Origin: Chitinophagaceae bacterium | GTDB lineage: Bacteria > Bacteroidota > Bacteroidia > Chitinophagales > Chitinophagaceae | Length of the DNA: 64,000 nucleotides | Direction of reading: 5' to 3' | Assembly (NCBI GenBank): GCA_947447265.1 | Contig: CANFKC010000012.1 | Span: 1 to 64,000 of the forward strand | In this document: positions 45,158-53,300 of the stretch, one piece after another | Layout of the letters: each line of letters begins with the position of its first letter | Position numbering within the stretch: the stretch's first letter is position 1 | Translations under genes and position numbers: made by a program | Notes under the pieces: model-generated | Databases searched by the model: none | Seen by the model: the letters and a program-made list of their open reading frames with translations, nothing else | Told to the model about the DNA's origin: nothing

Positions 45158-45274
45158 ATGCGAAAAATGAAACTATTTTTTGCAGTGGTTGCTATTGCTT
45201 GTATGGCGATGCTTCCCATCACTATTTATGCCCAGCAAGATACTTTGAAAGTTAGGTTGGAGGGGCCCATTTAA
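45158..45274 (+). pseudogene. Orphan signal peptide fragment
   Basis: A 38-codon frame encodes a convincing signal peptide (MKLFFAVVAIACMAMLPIT to YAQQ) followed by only 11 residues and a stop. Other frames stay open downstream for 40-odd codons, so this looks like the 5' end of an exported-protein gene lost by frameshift or deletion, though a short secreted peptide cannot be excluded. Confidence 0.35.
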
Positions 45275-45381
45275 GGATATTATTATCCTATATGATAATT
45301 TCTCCGGACGTACACGCTGGTTCGTTTAATGGGTTGATTATGGTTACGTTGAGTTTATCTTCTACAGGAATTAATATGAAC

Positions 45382-45490
45382 TAAAAATGTACCGTTCAAC
45401 CCTTATCAGGGTTGGAATCTAATTATGCGTGGACCGCGGGTTTCACCCGGCGGTTATTGTTGGTTAAGTCCTTCGGACTAGGGTTTCGAT
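45382..45490 (+). repeat. Dispersed repeat B, copy 4
   Basis: All three hairpins are perfect (CAACCC-TTATCA-GGGTTG; CCGC/GGGT with ACCC/GCGG; AGTCC-TTC-GGACT). The repeat C array starts about 20 bp downstream. Confidence 0.8.
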
Positions 45491-45510
45491 GCCGAATTTT
45501 GGTTTGAAGA

Positions 45511-45720
45511 GTTTCACGCAGAGGTCGCGGAGGGGTCGCAGAGTAGGCGCAAAGGCAATGAGATGTAGAAAGGAAATTTTGGTTTGAAGAGTTTCACGCA
45601 GAGGGCGCGGAGGGGTCGCTAAGTGGGCGCAAAGGCAATGAGATGTAAGCAGGGAATTTTGGTTTGACGGTTTTAACGCAAAGAGCGCCGAGAGTTCGCA
45701 GAGAAGGGGCAAAGGCAATA
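45511..45720 (+). repeat. Repeat C array 4 (three units, 80-bp period)
   Basis: Units start at about 45511, 45591 and 45671, giving a period close to 80 bp. Each has TTTCACGCAGAGG or a variant, then GCGCAAAGGCAATGAGATGTA; the third is degenerate. Confidence 0.8.
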
Positions 45721-45777
45721 ATTAAAGCGGGATTTTACAGTTTAATGGTAGGAGTGTGAGGAGGTATTGAGTATGAA

Positions 45778-45805
45778 AAATCCGGAAGCATTGGCTCCCG
45801 GATTT
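45778..45805 (-). terminator. Beta-lactamase gene terminator
   Basis: AAATCCGG (45778-45785) pairs with CCGGATTT (45798-45805); on the minus strand a T-run follows. Confidence 0.75.
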
Positions 45806-45827
45806 ATGCATAGCATATTTGTATGGC

Positions 45828-46682
45828 TTATTTTATAGCGCCATATTCTTTGAGCACATCGTGCAAAAGTGCTATGCGTTCTTTAAACCAATCTTTTGAT
45901 GTATCGTTGATTGGCATTTCAAAATTCTGGGCGAAAAAGTAAGGGTAGTTACGCACATCGCTTTTGTTCATAGAACCCTTTGGTTCTTTAACATGCTCAA
46001 TACGCTCTGCAAAACCGACCACCCAGTAAATATATTTTTCGCCGACTTTACCAGTACCTGTTTTGTAGTAGAGGTTGTAGCCAGGAGTTTCTTCCTGCAA
46101 CATCATTGTCTTTACAATGCGCTGTGAGCGTTCTGAGATAGGCAATTCCGCGAAATACATTTTCTTGATAAAGCCCAGTTGCTCGTCGGCTGATATTTGC
46201 AGCGAGCCATTCAGCCAGAATGAATCAACTCCATGGGCTATGGTCATATTACCATACTTGCAGGTATCTAAGAAATGCTGCATTTTAGGCTGTCCAATAC
46301 GTCTGGCAATTTCCTGATAGTAGGCAACATTGCTCAGCTTAAACGCCTCGCGCATGCTCATATCTTTGTTTATCTCAGCGCGGTCGCGTACTACGCCATC
46401 CCACTTAATAACCATTTCGTCATCGGGTGCAACCGCAGTTTCCAACGCAGCCAGGGAATTGAATATCTTGAAAGTTGAGGCTGGTGTAAACCGCTGAATG
46501 CAACGTGCCTTGTTGTAATAATGCACTGATTCGTGGTTGTTGTCTTTCAGGATGATGCATCCGTCTTTAACGCCGTGTTTCTGGAATATTGCCCCCCAAT
46601 CGTCATGATCTTTTATGCGGGTTTCGTTGCAAGAAGAAATAAAAACGGCAAGGATAACAAAAAGTAAAGCTCGTGAGCCCAT
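45828..46682 (-). CDS. Class D beta-lactamase (OXA-like) lipoprotein
   Basis: This 284-residue serine beta-lactamase has the catalytic motif STFK (S69-K72), SNV (S117-V119) and KTG (207-209), as well as WLNGSLQIS near residue 156, all in the order of class D enzymes; the active-site Ser is acylated and the carboxylated Lys drives hydrolysis. The signal ends in a lipobox (FISSC, Cys18), so it is membrane-anchored in the periplasm. The start at 46682 follows the promoter; an earlier GTG overlaps the -7 box. A BlaR-type sensor domain is excluded by length. Spectrum cannot be predicted. No resistance-gene cassette or mobile element is adjacent, so it looks chromosomal. Confidence 0.9.
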   Translation of the reverse strand: MGSRALLFVILAVFISSCNETRIKDHDDWGAIFQKHGVKDGCIILKDNNHESVHYYNKARCIQRFTPASTFKIFNSLAALETAVAPDDEMVIKWDGVVRDRAEINKDMSMREAFKLSNVAYYQEIARRIGQPKMQHFLDTCKYGNMTIAHGVDSFWLNGSLQISADEQLGFIKKMYFAELPISERSQRIVKTMMLQEETPGYNLYYKTGTGKVGEKYIYWVVGFAERIEHVKEPKGSMNKSDVRNYPYFFAQNFEMPINDTSKDWFKERIALLHDVLKEYGAIK

Positions 46683-46702
46683 GTAATGAAATGATTGAGG
46701 CA

Positions 46703-46710
46703 CAAAGGTA
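46703..46710 (-). promoter_or_regulatory. Beta-lactamase promoter -7 box TACCTTTG
   Basis: The exact box lies on the minus strand, 20 nt upstream of the ATG at 46682. Confidence 0.55.
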
Positions 46711-46851
46711 TGTAATGCAAGTCTGTAAAAGTATAGTTGTGTTTACAGGAAAGCAAAAAACGAAAACAGATTGATAAGCGGGCAGGGTAGAGAAGTGCTG
46801 AAGTAACGAGAAGGAAGAAGAAAAGAGCATTCTTAGCGCAACGCACAAAAA

Positions 46852-46877
46852 TAAAGGGCAAGAATTACCTTGCCCTT
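46852..46877 (-). terminator. Terminator of the small lipoprotein gene
   Basis: AAGGGCAAG (46854-46862) pairs with CTTGCCCTT (46869-46877) around AATTAC, followed on the minus strand by TTTATTTTTG. Confidence 0.8.
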
Positions 46878-46916
46878 GAACACAATAAATATGTTAATTG
46901 GAAATTGTTGAAGTTA

Positions 46917-47165
46917 TTAGTACAAATAGCAGGTTTCTACTGTTTGTATGCTGTTGTTATTGTACGTGCCTGATTCCGCAGCGCACTTGGTTTTAGCTTT
47001 CTCTTTAGTGTCGGTTATGTCAAACTCCTTGGTAGTGCTATCGGGCAGGCCGGCAACACCGCTATATTTCAAATCGCAATGACAAATGTACTTTTTATTA
47101 CAAGAGCTAGATGTTATAATGCCCGCAGTCGCGAGTGCCAAAAAGAGGAATCGGCTAATTTTCAT
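46917..47165 (-). CDS. Small cysteine-containing lipoprotein
   Basis: This 82-residue protein has a lipoprotein signal (MKISRFLFLALATAGIITSSSC, lipobox SSSC) and a mature part with four further cysteines (YICHCD, KCAAE and ETCYLY), likely in two disulfides. The start at 47165 is chosen over one 13 codons earlier because it gives a compact signal. No family was recognised; small disulfide-rich lipoproteins of this size are frequent in Bacteroidetes. Confidence 0.7.
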   Translation of the reverse strand: MKISRFLFLALATAGIITSSSCNKKYICHCDLKYSGVAGLPDSTTKEFDITDTKEKAKTKCAAESGTYNNNSIQTVETCYLY

Positions 47166-47602
47166 GAACACGAATGTATTTGTTAGTGCAAGATAGTGAT
47201 TCAATACTAAAATTCAAAAGTAAAAGAAAAAAACGAGGGTAATCAATTATATTCAAATGGTATTTACAATCATTGATGCCCGCCAAAAAAAAGACTTGGA
47301 CAATTCAAGACACAATATTGGTAATGCTTCTGGCGCAACTCACTTTAGGTAGGATTCTGTATAGGTTGATGTAATCGCGTCTCCATTACTTTCTTTTTTC
47401 GTGGCGAAAAAGAAAGTAACAAAGAAAAACGCCACTTTTAGCTATCGCTCCGCGGCTAAAAGAAGCCCTGCAGCGTGTTTTGTTGAAGCTTGTTACTCTA
47501 ATGACCGCTATCGCGGCGACTTTCATTAGTTTTTTACAAGAATCCGCTCAAAAAAGAATTCTTGATTATTTTTTAGGACAATAGTGACTTACTACCATGC
47601 GA
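47166..47602. other. Spacer with hairpins
   Basis: It holds the 47386-47419 hairpin, a second inverted repeat (TTTTAGC with GCTAAAA near 47435-47461) and no gene. Sequence of this type (ACTTTC and GAAAGTAACAAAGAAA on the two arms) is common intergenic material. Confidence 0.45.
47386..47419. repeat. AT-rich hairpin, possible terminator
   Basis: TTACTTTCTTTTTTCG (47386-47401) pairs with CGAAAAAGAAAGTAA (47405-47419) with one bulge. It is about 185 bp past the end of the methyltransferase gene and may serve as a distal terminator. Confidence 0.55.
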
Positions 47603-48454
47603 TTATTTTCGGTTTTCAATTGAAACCAGATAGTAACCCCACTTATGCTGGTGGTATGCCTTCTTCTGGGCCAAACCGGTTTTGTAATGTATTTTGGAAA
47701 AATAACTTGCGTTGTAAACCATGTTATAGGCCTTAGTTCCGATGGCACCAATGATGCTGGCGAAATACATGCGGTTTACGGATTTCAAGACATTACTGGT
47801 TACATCCTCAATCTTCAATACTTTGAAAGCTGCTTTTTCTGCAGTGCTGTGCAGTTCATCCAGCGAAAGAATATCGGACATTGCCCAGCCGTTGAGCATG
47901 GTTTGCATATCTTTTTCTTTGCTCATGTCATAGCCAACCGGCTTAAAAATGTCGGCAATAAGAATTTTTCCACCGGGCTTAATTATGCGGCGCATTTCTT
48001 TAAAGTAGGCATCTTTATTATCGGCAGTTTGCATGCTTTCTATGCACCAGGCAAAGTCAAATGTATTATCTGGGAAATTAGTTGCGGTATAGTCCTGGCG
48101 AGAAAATTCAACATGATCACTTACTCCCTTTTTAGCAGCAAGGTCTGTGGCTGTTTTTACCTGTTTTTCGCTAAGGGTTATGCCGCGCACGTTACAACCT
48201 AAATTTTTAGCGAGATACACGCTGGAGCCACCAATGCCGCAACCGGCATCCAGAACGAGGTCTGTTGGCTTTATGCCGCCAAGGGTCATCAGGCGGTAAT
48301 TAGAATTAAGTACGGCTTCAGCAAGGTTTTTGGTATTTGCGTCCCAAATGCCATAGTGCAGCCCCATGCCTTCTTCCAGCTTCCAGTGCATACGATAATG
48401 CACTTCAGTCTGGTCGTAATAATTTTCAATGTCTTTATTCGTAAATCGCTTCAT
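47603..48454 (-). CDS. SAM-dependent methyltransferase, sterol/tocopherol-methyltransferase type
   Basis: This 283-residue class I methyltransferase has motif I VLDAGCGIGGSS near residue 65, motif II GITLSEKQ and post-motif FPDNTFDFAWCIES, followed by GGKILIADIF. The arrangement resembles the gamma-tocopherol/cyclopropane-fatty-acid-like or SMT-type family that methylates lipids or quinones; the N-terminal YDQTEVHYRMHW also matches. The substrate is not clear. The start ATG at 48454 follows an exact -7 box. Confidence 0.82.
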   Translation of the reverse strand: MKRFTNKDIENYYDQTEVHYRMHWKLEEGMGLHYGIWDANTKNLAEAVLNSNYRLMTLGGIKPTDLVLDAGCGIGGSSVYLAKNLGCNVRGITLSEKQVKTATDLAAKKGVSDHVEFSRQDYTATNFPDNTFDFAWCIESMQTADNKDAYFKEMRRIIKPGGKILIADIFKPVGYDMSKEKDMQTMLNGWAMSDILSLDELHSTAEKAAFKVLKIEDVTSNVLKSVNRMYFASIIGAIGTKAYNMVYNASYFSKIHYKTGLAQKKAYHQHKWGYYLVSIENRK

Positions 48455-48471
48455 CAAAACCCTTTGAGGTG

Positions 48472-48479
48472 CAAAAGTA
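48472..48479 (-). promoter_or_regulatory. Promoter -7 box TACTTTTG
   Basis: The exact box on the minus strand lies 17 nt upstream of the methyltransferase ATG. Confidence 0.55.
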
Positions 48480-48752
48480 ACAATTTATACTACGCAAGGG
48501 GTAAATTAGCGAGTTGAACTTTCCCGCAAAATCGCAGTCCGTGATGTTCTTAAAAAAAATAGCTTAATCATAATCAAGTTAGCAATGGCGCATTTTGAGC
48601 CATCCACTTTTTTATGCCTTGTAAAGTGTGTTGCGGAACGACGGCAAACTCAAAAGCCGACAGCTGAAAGAAAAGTTTCTGTATCTAATAGGAAAAAGGA
48701 TGGCGATCTTAAAATTTCATTTTGTATAAAAGCTTTGAAATACGTTCATGAA

Positions 48753-48974
48753 TTATTTGCCAGATTGCTCCAACCTTACTTTACGACTATGCATGGCAGC
48801 CTCAGCCATTGTAACAATACCTACAAATTCGAAAAATGACATTACCAGATCTTTACCCGCAACCTTCCAGGTAAGGGTAAAACCGTCGAATAAAAAATCA
48901 AACAACAGTATACCGGCAAATATGATTAAGAACGCGTAGAATTTATGGCGGAGGATAAAAGTAACGAGTTTCAT
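48753..48974 (-). CDS. Small membrane protein
   Basis: This 73-residue protein has one clear membrane span (FYAFLIIFAGILLFDFLF) and a second weaker hydrophobic stretch (LVMSFFEFVGIVTM), followed by a basic tail. The start MKLVTFILRHK at 48974 is preferred over the upstream one because the extra 23 residues are basic and unlike a leader. A near-consensus TAACTTTA lies upstream. No family recognised. Confidence 0.55.
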   Translation of the reverse strand: MKLVTFILRHKFYAFLIIFAGILLFDFLFDGFTLTWKVAGKDLVMSFFEFVGIVTMAEAAMHSRKVRLEQSGK

Positions 48975-49121
48975 AACAGTGCAATTTGATAGTAAAGTTA
49001 ATAGATAGTTTTTGAACTTGCTTCTTTTAATGCGACTTTTCACATTTGGTACATAGGTGTTCTAATAGCATTTTAGGAACAGGTAAATGTCGGCGCGTTA
49101 AGGCAATTGCATCTTGTGTCA

Positions 49122-49805
49122 TTATAGATTTATCGCTGCTATAAGCGCTCTTAATTCTCCAGGGTCCGAGATGAAATCGGTGTTTCCGGCTACTAGAGCG
49201 GAGCTGTGGATTTCTTTTGCACCAGTTTGGGTTATAATTGCAGCCGCATTTGTGCTTCTTACACCGCCACCGGGCATAATTATAATTCTGTCATCAGCAT
49301 GGTTTATTAATTGCAGCAGGGTCGCGCGTCCGAGCAAGGCGTCTTCTCTTAAGCCGGAAGTAAGAATGCGTTCGCAACCGGTCTGTATTACATCTTCTAA
49401 AGCCTGGCGTGCATCGGTCGTTCTGTCAAACGCCTTATGAAAAGTGACGCCCATAGGGTAGGCATATTCCACAAGCCTTCTGGTCTCTTCAATATTGATC
49501 TTATTGTCAGGTGTCAGTATCCCGAGTACGACACCTTTATACCCCAATATTTTGCACATCTTTATGTCTTTATACATAATGTCGAGCTCATGTTCGTCAT
49601 ATACAAAGTTGCCGCCCCTTGGGCGAATCATTACATAAACGGGTAACGCACCATTTTCGATCACGTATTCCAGTGTGCCGAAACCAGGTGTTACTCCACC
49701 TTCTTTCGGATTGCCGCACAGTTCAATTCTTGAGGCACCCAAGCCCTCCGCAATCATACACGTATGCACATTGTAAGCGCATACTTCAAGTATTGGTTTA
49801 GTCAT
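49122..49805 (-). CDS. cutC: Copper homeostasis protein CutC
   Basis: This 227-residue TIM-barrel protein matches the CutC family (PF03932): LEVCAYN at the N-terminus, the RIELCGNPKEGGVTPG signature near residue 26, MIRPRGGNFVY near residue 59, THKAFDR-type FHKAFDRT near residue 122 and GGGVRS near residue 180. CutC is implicated in copper tolerance in some bacteria, with its exact biochemical role unsettled. It is the second gene of a likely operon, 9 bp after the glycosylasparaginase gene. Confidence 0.92.
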   Translation of the reverse strand: MTKPILEVCAYNVHTCMIAEGLGASRIELCGNPKEGGVTPGFGTLEYVIENGALPVYVMIRPRGGNFVYDEHELDIMYKDIKMCKILGYKGVVLGILTPDNKINIEETRRLVEYAYPMGVTFHKAFDRTTDARQALEDVIQTGCERILTSGLREDALLGRATLLQLINHADDRIIIMPGGGVRSTNAAAIITQTGAKEIHSSALVAGNTDFISDPGELRALIAAINL

Positions 49806-49814
49806 AACACTAGT

Positions 49815-50846
49815 TTAATAAAGGCTTTTTGATTGGTATATTTTTTCTTCTTTACCGCTTTTTACAGCATAGGTAAAGCCCCACTGTAATGCAAATGCAC
49901 CATGTTCCCCAGCTTTGTTGAGGGCTAAGAAGCCGACCTGCATAGCTTTTGCGGCTTCGGGATTTTTTCTGGCAATGCGTTCTACTGCTGCCTTACAAGC
50001 GTCTCCGGGAGACATGCCCTGTCGCATGAGTTCCACAACAAGGTGAGAACCAACTATGCGAATTACTTCTTCTCCAACACCGGTACTTGTTGCCCCGCCC
50101 ACTTCATTATCAACATACAAGCCGGCGCCAATAATTGGTGAATCGCCGACACGGCCACGCATTTTAAAAGCCATGCCGCTGGTTGTGCAGGCACCGCTTA
50201 AGTTACTGTTATTGTCCATTGCTATCATGCCGATAGTGTCATGGTTACGCTTATCGCCGGGTTTGCCGCCAGCCCTGTGGAAAGCTTTATTTTCAATATT
50301 ATTGATAGGTTCGTATTTCGATTCCTTCAGCCATTCTTTCCATTCTTTTTCACTTTTGGGTGTAAGCAGGTTTTCCTTCTTCATGCCATGCGCCAATGCC
50401 AATTGTAACGCGCCTTCGCCGGCAATCATAACATGCGGCGTTTTTTCCATAACCAGGCGGGCTACCGAAATAGCATGTACAATATGCTCCAGGCAGACTA
50501 CTGAGCCTATTTTGGCATTTTCATCCATTATACAGGCATCCAGAGTAACATGACCATCGCGGTCGGGTCTGCCACCCAGTCCTACACTCTGATTTTCCGG
50601 GTCTGCTTCGGGCACTTTCACGCCATTTTCGACGGCATCGAGCGACCTGCCACCTTTCTCTAAAATTTCCCACGCAGCTGCATTAGCTGCTTTGCCAAAA
50701 TCCCATGTAGAGATGACAATGGGGCTATCTTTAACCGGCGTTGCGGCTGCACTAATGGGTAGTGCTTTTGCGAATAAACGTGTACTTCCCGCGGCAAGTG
50801 TAGAAGCTAATAGGGAGAATTTTAAAAACGATCTTCTGTCGGACAT
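49815..50846 (-). CDS. Exported N4-glycosylasparaginase / isoaspartyl peptidase-like enzyme
   Basis: This 343-residue N-terminal-nucleophile hydrolase is made as a precursor cleaved before T204 in the motif NHDTIGMI, which frees the catalytic Thr. Other family segments are VGLGGRPDRDGHV near residue 88 and the GATSTGVGEE loop near residue 264. A twin-arginine type leader (MSDRRSFLKFSLLASTLAAG) directs folded export to the periplasm. Glycosylasparaginases cleave the N4-GlcNAc bond to Asn; isoaspartyl/asparaginase activity is an alternative. The start at 50846 was chosen because it gives the Tat leader. Confidence 0.88.
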   Translation of the reverse strand: MSDRRSFLKFSLLASTLAAGSTRLFAKALPISAAATPVKDSPIVISTWDFGKAANAAAWEILEKGGRSLDAVENGVKVPEADPENQSVGLGGRPDRDGHVTLDACIMDENAKIGSVVCLEHIVHAISVARLVMEKTPHVMIAGEGALQLALAHGMKKENLLTPKSEKEWKEWLKESKYEPINNIENKAFHRAGGKPGDKRNHDTIGMIAMDNNSNLSGACTTSGMAFKMRGRVGDSPIIGAGLYVDNEVGGATSTGVGEEVIRIVGSHLVVELMRQGMSPGDACKAAVERIARKNPEAAKAMQVGFLALNKAGEHGAFALQWGFTYAVKSGKEEKIYQSKSLY

Positions 50847-50920
50847 TGCGTGATTTTCTGATGCCAATTTAGTTGTTTTATTCTGGTTTTGTAAAGACAG
50901 GAGCAAAAAGTTTGAAATCA

Positions 50921-51030
50921 TAAGTTATTGAGAGTCGTAAGTTGTAAGTCGTAAGCAGTAAGTCGTGTGCTGGAAGTGGTAGAGAGTCGTAAGTTGTAAG
51001 TCGTAAGTCGTTTGCTGTAAGTGATTGAGA
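50921..51030. repeat. Tandem repeat, about 52-bp period
   Basis: AGAGTCGTAAGTTGTAAGTC appears at 50931 and 50983, followed by variants of GTCGTAAG. It is a low-complexity tract of the type often found between Bacteroidetes genes. Confidence 0.6.
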
Positions 51031-51169
51031 GCCTTACGTTTCGTATTGTAAGGGATATAGAGTCCTATGTTTTAGATGAAGTCGGGGAATCTGCATTACA
51101 ACTGAACTCGTTTAATATTAGCAATTTGTTCTGCTGACACACAGACCGAATCAATTATCTTTACAGGGT
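51031..51169. other. Spacer upstream of exported gene
   Basis: A near-consensus -7 box TATCTTTA (51156-51163) lies 6 nt before the ATG at 51170, again a very short leader. Nothing else is seen. Confidence 0.45.
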
Positions 51170-52117
51170 ATGAAGGGGTGGTTTATTGATAACGTTTACA
51201 GTATTGTCCGGAGCATTTTAATCGTATTCATGCTTGGTGCCAGTGCAGTGTACGCCCAACAATACGATACCTCGCACCACCTGGATGTGCCCATACAGTT
51301 GGATAGTTTTGTGGTGAAGGCAGGGTTTAACCCGCGGGCGTTTATAAGAAGGGTGCAAACGGATACCACATTTTATAAAGCATTCCGCAGCCTGCACCTG
51401 GTGCCATTTGTGGCGGTAAGTAGCTTTTCCGCTTACGATAAAAAAGGTAGGGTAACTGCAACTAACAAGAACAAAATCAGGCAGTTGATTGATGCAAAAG
51501 GCTGCCGTATTGCTCAGGTTGTGTCGCAGCAAACAACAGGTGATTTCTATAAAAGAAACGGAAAACACAACTATTTTACCGCGGAACTTTTTGATAATCT
51601 TTTCTTTTCTAAGACACCGGTATGTAATCAGGATGACATTGTAGCAGGTGCGATGAAGCCAGTGGACAATAGCCGCATGGAAAAGAGCAAGTACGAACTG
51701 AAGCAATTAACGTTCAATCCCGGCTCAAAAGTTGGTGGAGTACCTTTTATGGGCGACAAGGCCGCAATTTTTGACGAAGATGAAGTGAAGAAATACGATT
51801 TTAAAATAAAACAGGAAGACTATGAAGGCGAAGAGAGTTTTGTCTTCAGTATAACCCCAAAGAGCGAGTATAAAAATAAGGTTGTTTACGATGAACTCAT
51901 TACCTGGTTCAGGAAAAGCGATTACAGTATAATGGCGCGCGATTACACCCTTTCTTTCAGTACCCTTTTTTACAGTTTTGACGTAAAAATGATGGTACGC
52001 ACGCGCCAGATAAGTGGTAAATTATATCCTGTGCATATTGACTATAATGGCATCTGGCACATTATTACCCAAACTCCGGAGCACATGCATGTTGTTATGG
52101 ATGTGGACTATTTTTAG
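51170..52117 (+). CDS. Exported protein of unknown function
   Basis: This 315-residue protein has a signal peptide ending near VYAQ (residue 30). The mature part starts with LDSFVVKAGFNPRAFIRRVQTDTTFYKAFR and is otherwise beta-rich and acidic, like outer-membrane-associated lipoprotein-carrier-type folds, with TITWFRKSDYSIMARDYTLSF-like strands near residue 245. Proteins with the FIxRVQTDTTFYKAF pattern recur in Bacteroidetes without assigned function. It converges with the MauE/thioredoxin gene. Confidence 0.7.
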   Translation: MKGWFIDNVYSIVRSILIVFMLGASAVYAQQYDTSHHLDVPIQLDSFVVKAGFNPRAFIRRVQTDTTFYKAFRSLHLVPFVAVSSFSAYDKKGRVTATNKNKIRQLIDAKGCRIAQVVSQQTTGDFYKRNGKHNYFTAELFDNLFFSKTPVCNQDDIVAGAMKPVDNSRMEKSKYELKQLTFNPGSKVGGVPFMGDKAAIFDEDEVKKYDFKIKQEDYEGEESFVFSITPKSEYKNKVVYDELITWFRKSDYSIMARDYTLSFSTLFYSFDVKMMVRTRQISGKLYPVHIDYNGIWHIITQTPEHMHVVMDVDYF

Positions 52118-52160
52118 CATAGCAATAGCTACAAAATATTGCAGGAAATAAGGAGGTAGT

Positions 52161-53090
52161 CTATTTTCTATCTATCCACTCTTTCATATACTTCGGGTCG
52201 AGCTGGTAGTAGGCATATTTGCTTTTGTATTCAGCCATGCCATTATTCACCCAATAGATAGCAGGCACGCCATCATGGCCCGCCATTTCCACAAAATCAT
52301 CGGTATGCTGATAGATGAGGTGCGGCACAGCTTCCGCATGGGTTTCTTCAAAGAATGATTTCTTAAAAGTATCACTACCGTCAATTACCATATAAATAGG
52401 GTAGTCGGGATGCTCCCGATGAATGATCTGCAAAAGGTAGGCGGCCTTTTTACAATGCGGGCAAGTAAGGCTCATGAATGCAATAATGTGTTTTCCTTTT
52501 CGCAGGTCGGCATCGGGTGCCGGTGTGTGCTTATAAAGCCTGCTTAATTCAATTGTTTTATTAAAGGGAACAGGCGCGCTACTGGTATTAATAGGATTCA
52601 GTACGAAAGTTAACGTAAATGCGAGACCTGCGATAGGTATACTAATGATCTCCTGGTTCTTTTTGAAAAGCCGTACATCATATATTTTCATCAGCACAAT
52701 AGTAATGGCTATCATAGCCACGTTCTTAATTATTGCAGCTAAAGGCTTCATAGCCAGCTTGTCGCCGAAGCAGCCGCAGTTACCGGTATTGCCTTGTTTC
52801 ATTAATACAAGCAGTAAGTAAATGCAGAAAACTACCAGTACGGCAATAATAGCTTTGTAAGTGAATTCCTTTAGAAAAATATGGAAGAGCAGAAACAACG
52901 CAAGTGCAAATTCCAGCCCGATCATTACCCTCGCAATAATACCTGCAACCAGCATACTGCTGATGCCCATATCGAGAAACGTCCATTGAAAATTGTCAAA
53001 TGCATTGTCATTGTGCATTTTGCTCCAGCCAGAAAAAATAAAGACAACTGCCATTGCTACCAATAGCACTGCGCCAATAATTCTTTTCAT
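52161..53090 (-). CDS. MauE/DoxX-like membrane protein fused to a thioredoxin-like domain
   Basis: This 309-residue protein has four or five membrane spans in its first 180 residues, with FSGWSKM near residue 20 and the GNCGCFGDKL motif in the loop after span 3, as in MauE/VKOR-like redox proteins. The remainder is a periplasmic thioredoxin-like domain with the active-site pair CPHC (LTCPHCKKAAYLL). It could pass disulfide bonds between quinones or other partners and exported proteins. A start at 53141 (17 residues longer) is also possible because the promoter box lies at 53161-53168. Confidence 0.75.
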   Translation of the reverse strand: MKRIIGAVLLVAMAVVFIFSGWSKMHNDNAFDNFQWTFLDMGISSMLVAGIIARVMIGLEFALALFLLFHIFLKEFTYKAIIAVLVVFCIYLLLVLMKQGNTGNCGCFGDKLAMKPLAAIIKNVAMIAITIVLMKIYDVRLFKKNQEIISIPIAGLAFTLTFVLNPINTSSAPVPFNKTIELSRLYKHTPAPDADLRKGKHIIAFMSLTCPHCKKAAYLLQIIHREHPDYPIYMVIDGSDTFKKSFFEETHAEAVPHLIYQHTDDFVEMAGHDGVPAIYWVNNGMAEYKSKYAYYQLDPKYMKEWIDRK

Positions 53091-53160
53091 TAAAAATAAT
53101 GGAGATTGCCTATTTAACTGCGGGTTGAGCTCAATGGTCATGTATGGGTGAAATATGCAC

Positions 53161-53168
53161 CAAAAATA
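53161..53168 (-). promoter_or_regulatory. Promoter -7 box TATTTTTG
   Basis: The exact box on the minus strand lies 19 nt before the ATG at 53141 and 70 nt before the ATG at 53090. Confidence 0.5.
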
Positions 53169-53225
53169 ACTGATTACTAATAAATACAGTACCACCATGC
53201 AAATCTTAACTTTTGCATAGCTATA

Positions 53226-53260
53226 AATAATAAAGGACACCGGAGGCGTCCTTTATTATT
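53226..53260 (-). terminator. Terminator of the response regulator gene
   Basis: AATAATAAAGGAC (53226-53238) pairs with GTCCTTTATTATT (53248-53260). The T-rich arm faces the minus strand. Confidence 0.75.
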
Positions 53261-53300
53261 TATGATAGATTTAAAATTGATGTAGTCAGTAACAAAACAA

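Noticed and set aside
45464-45718. Minus-strand 84-codon frame over the C array
   Set aside because: The product is a repeated Leu/Pro/Arg/Cys peptide that mirrors the 80-bp repeat units; this is a typical spurious translation of repeat C.
48585-48839. Plus-strand 84-codon frame
   Set aside because: It overlaps the end of the minus-strand small membrane protein gene, lacks a promoter and shows no family motif.
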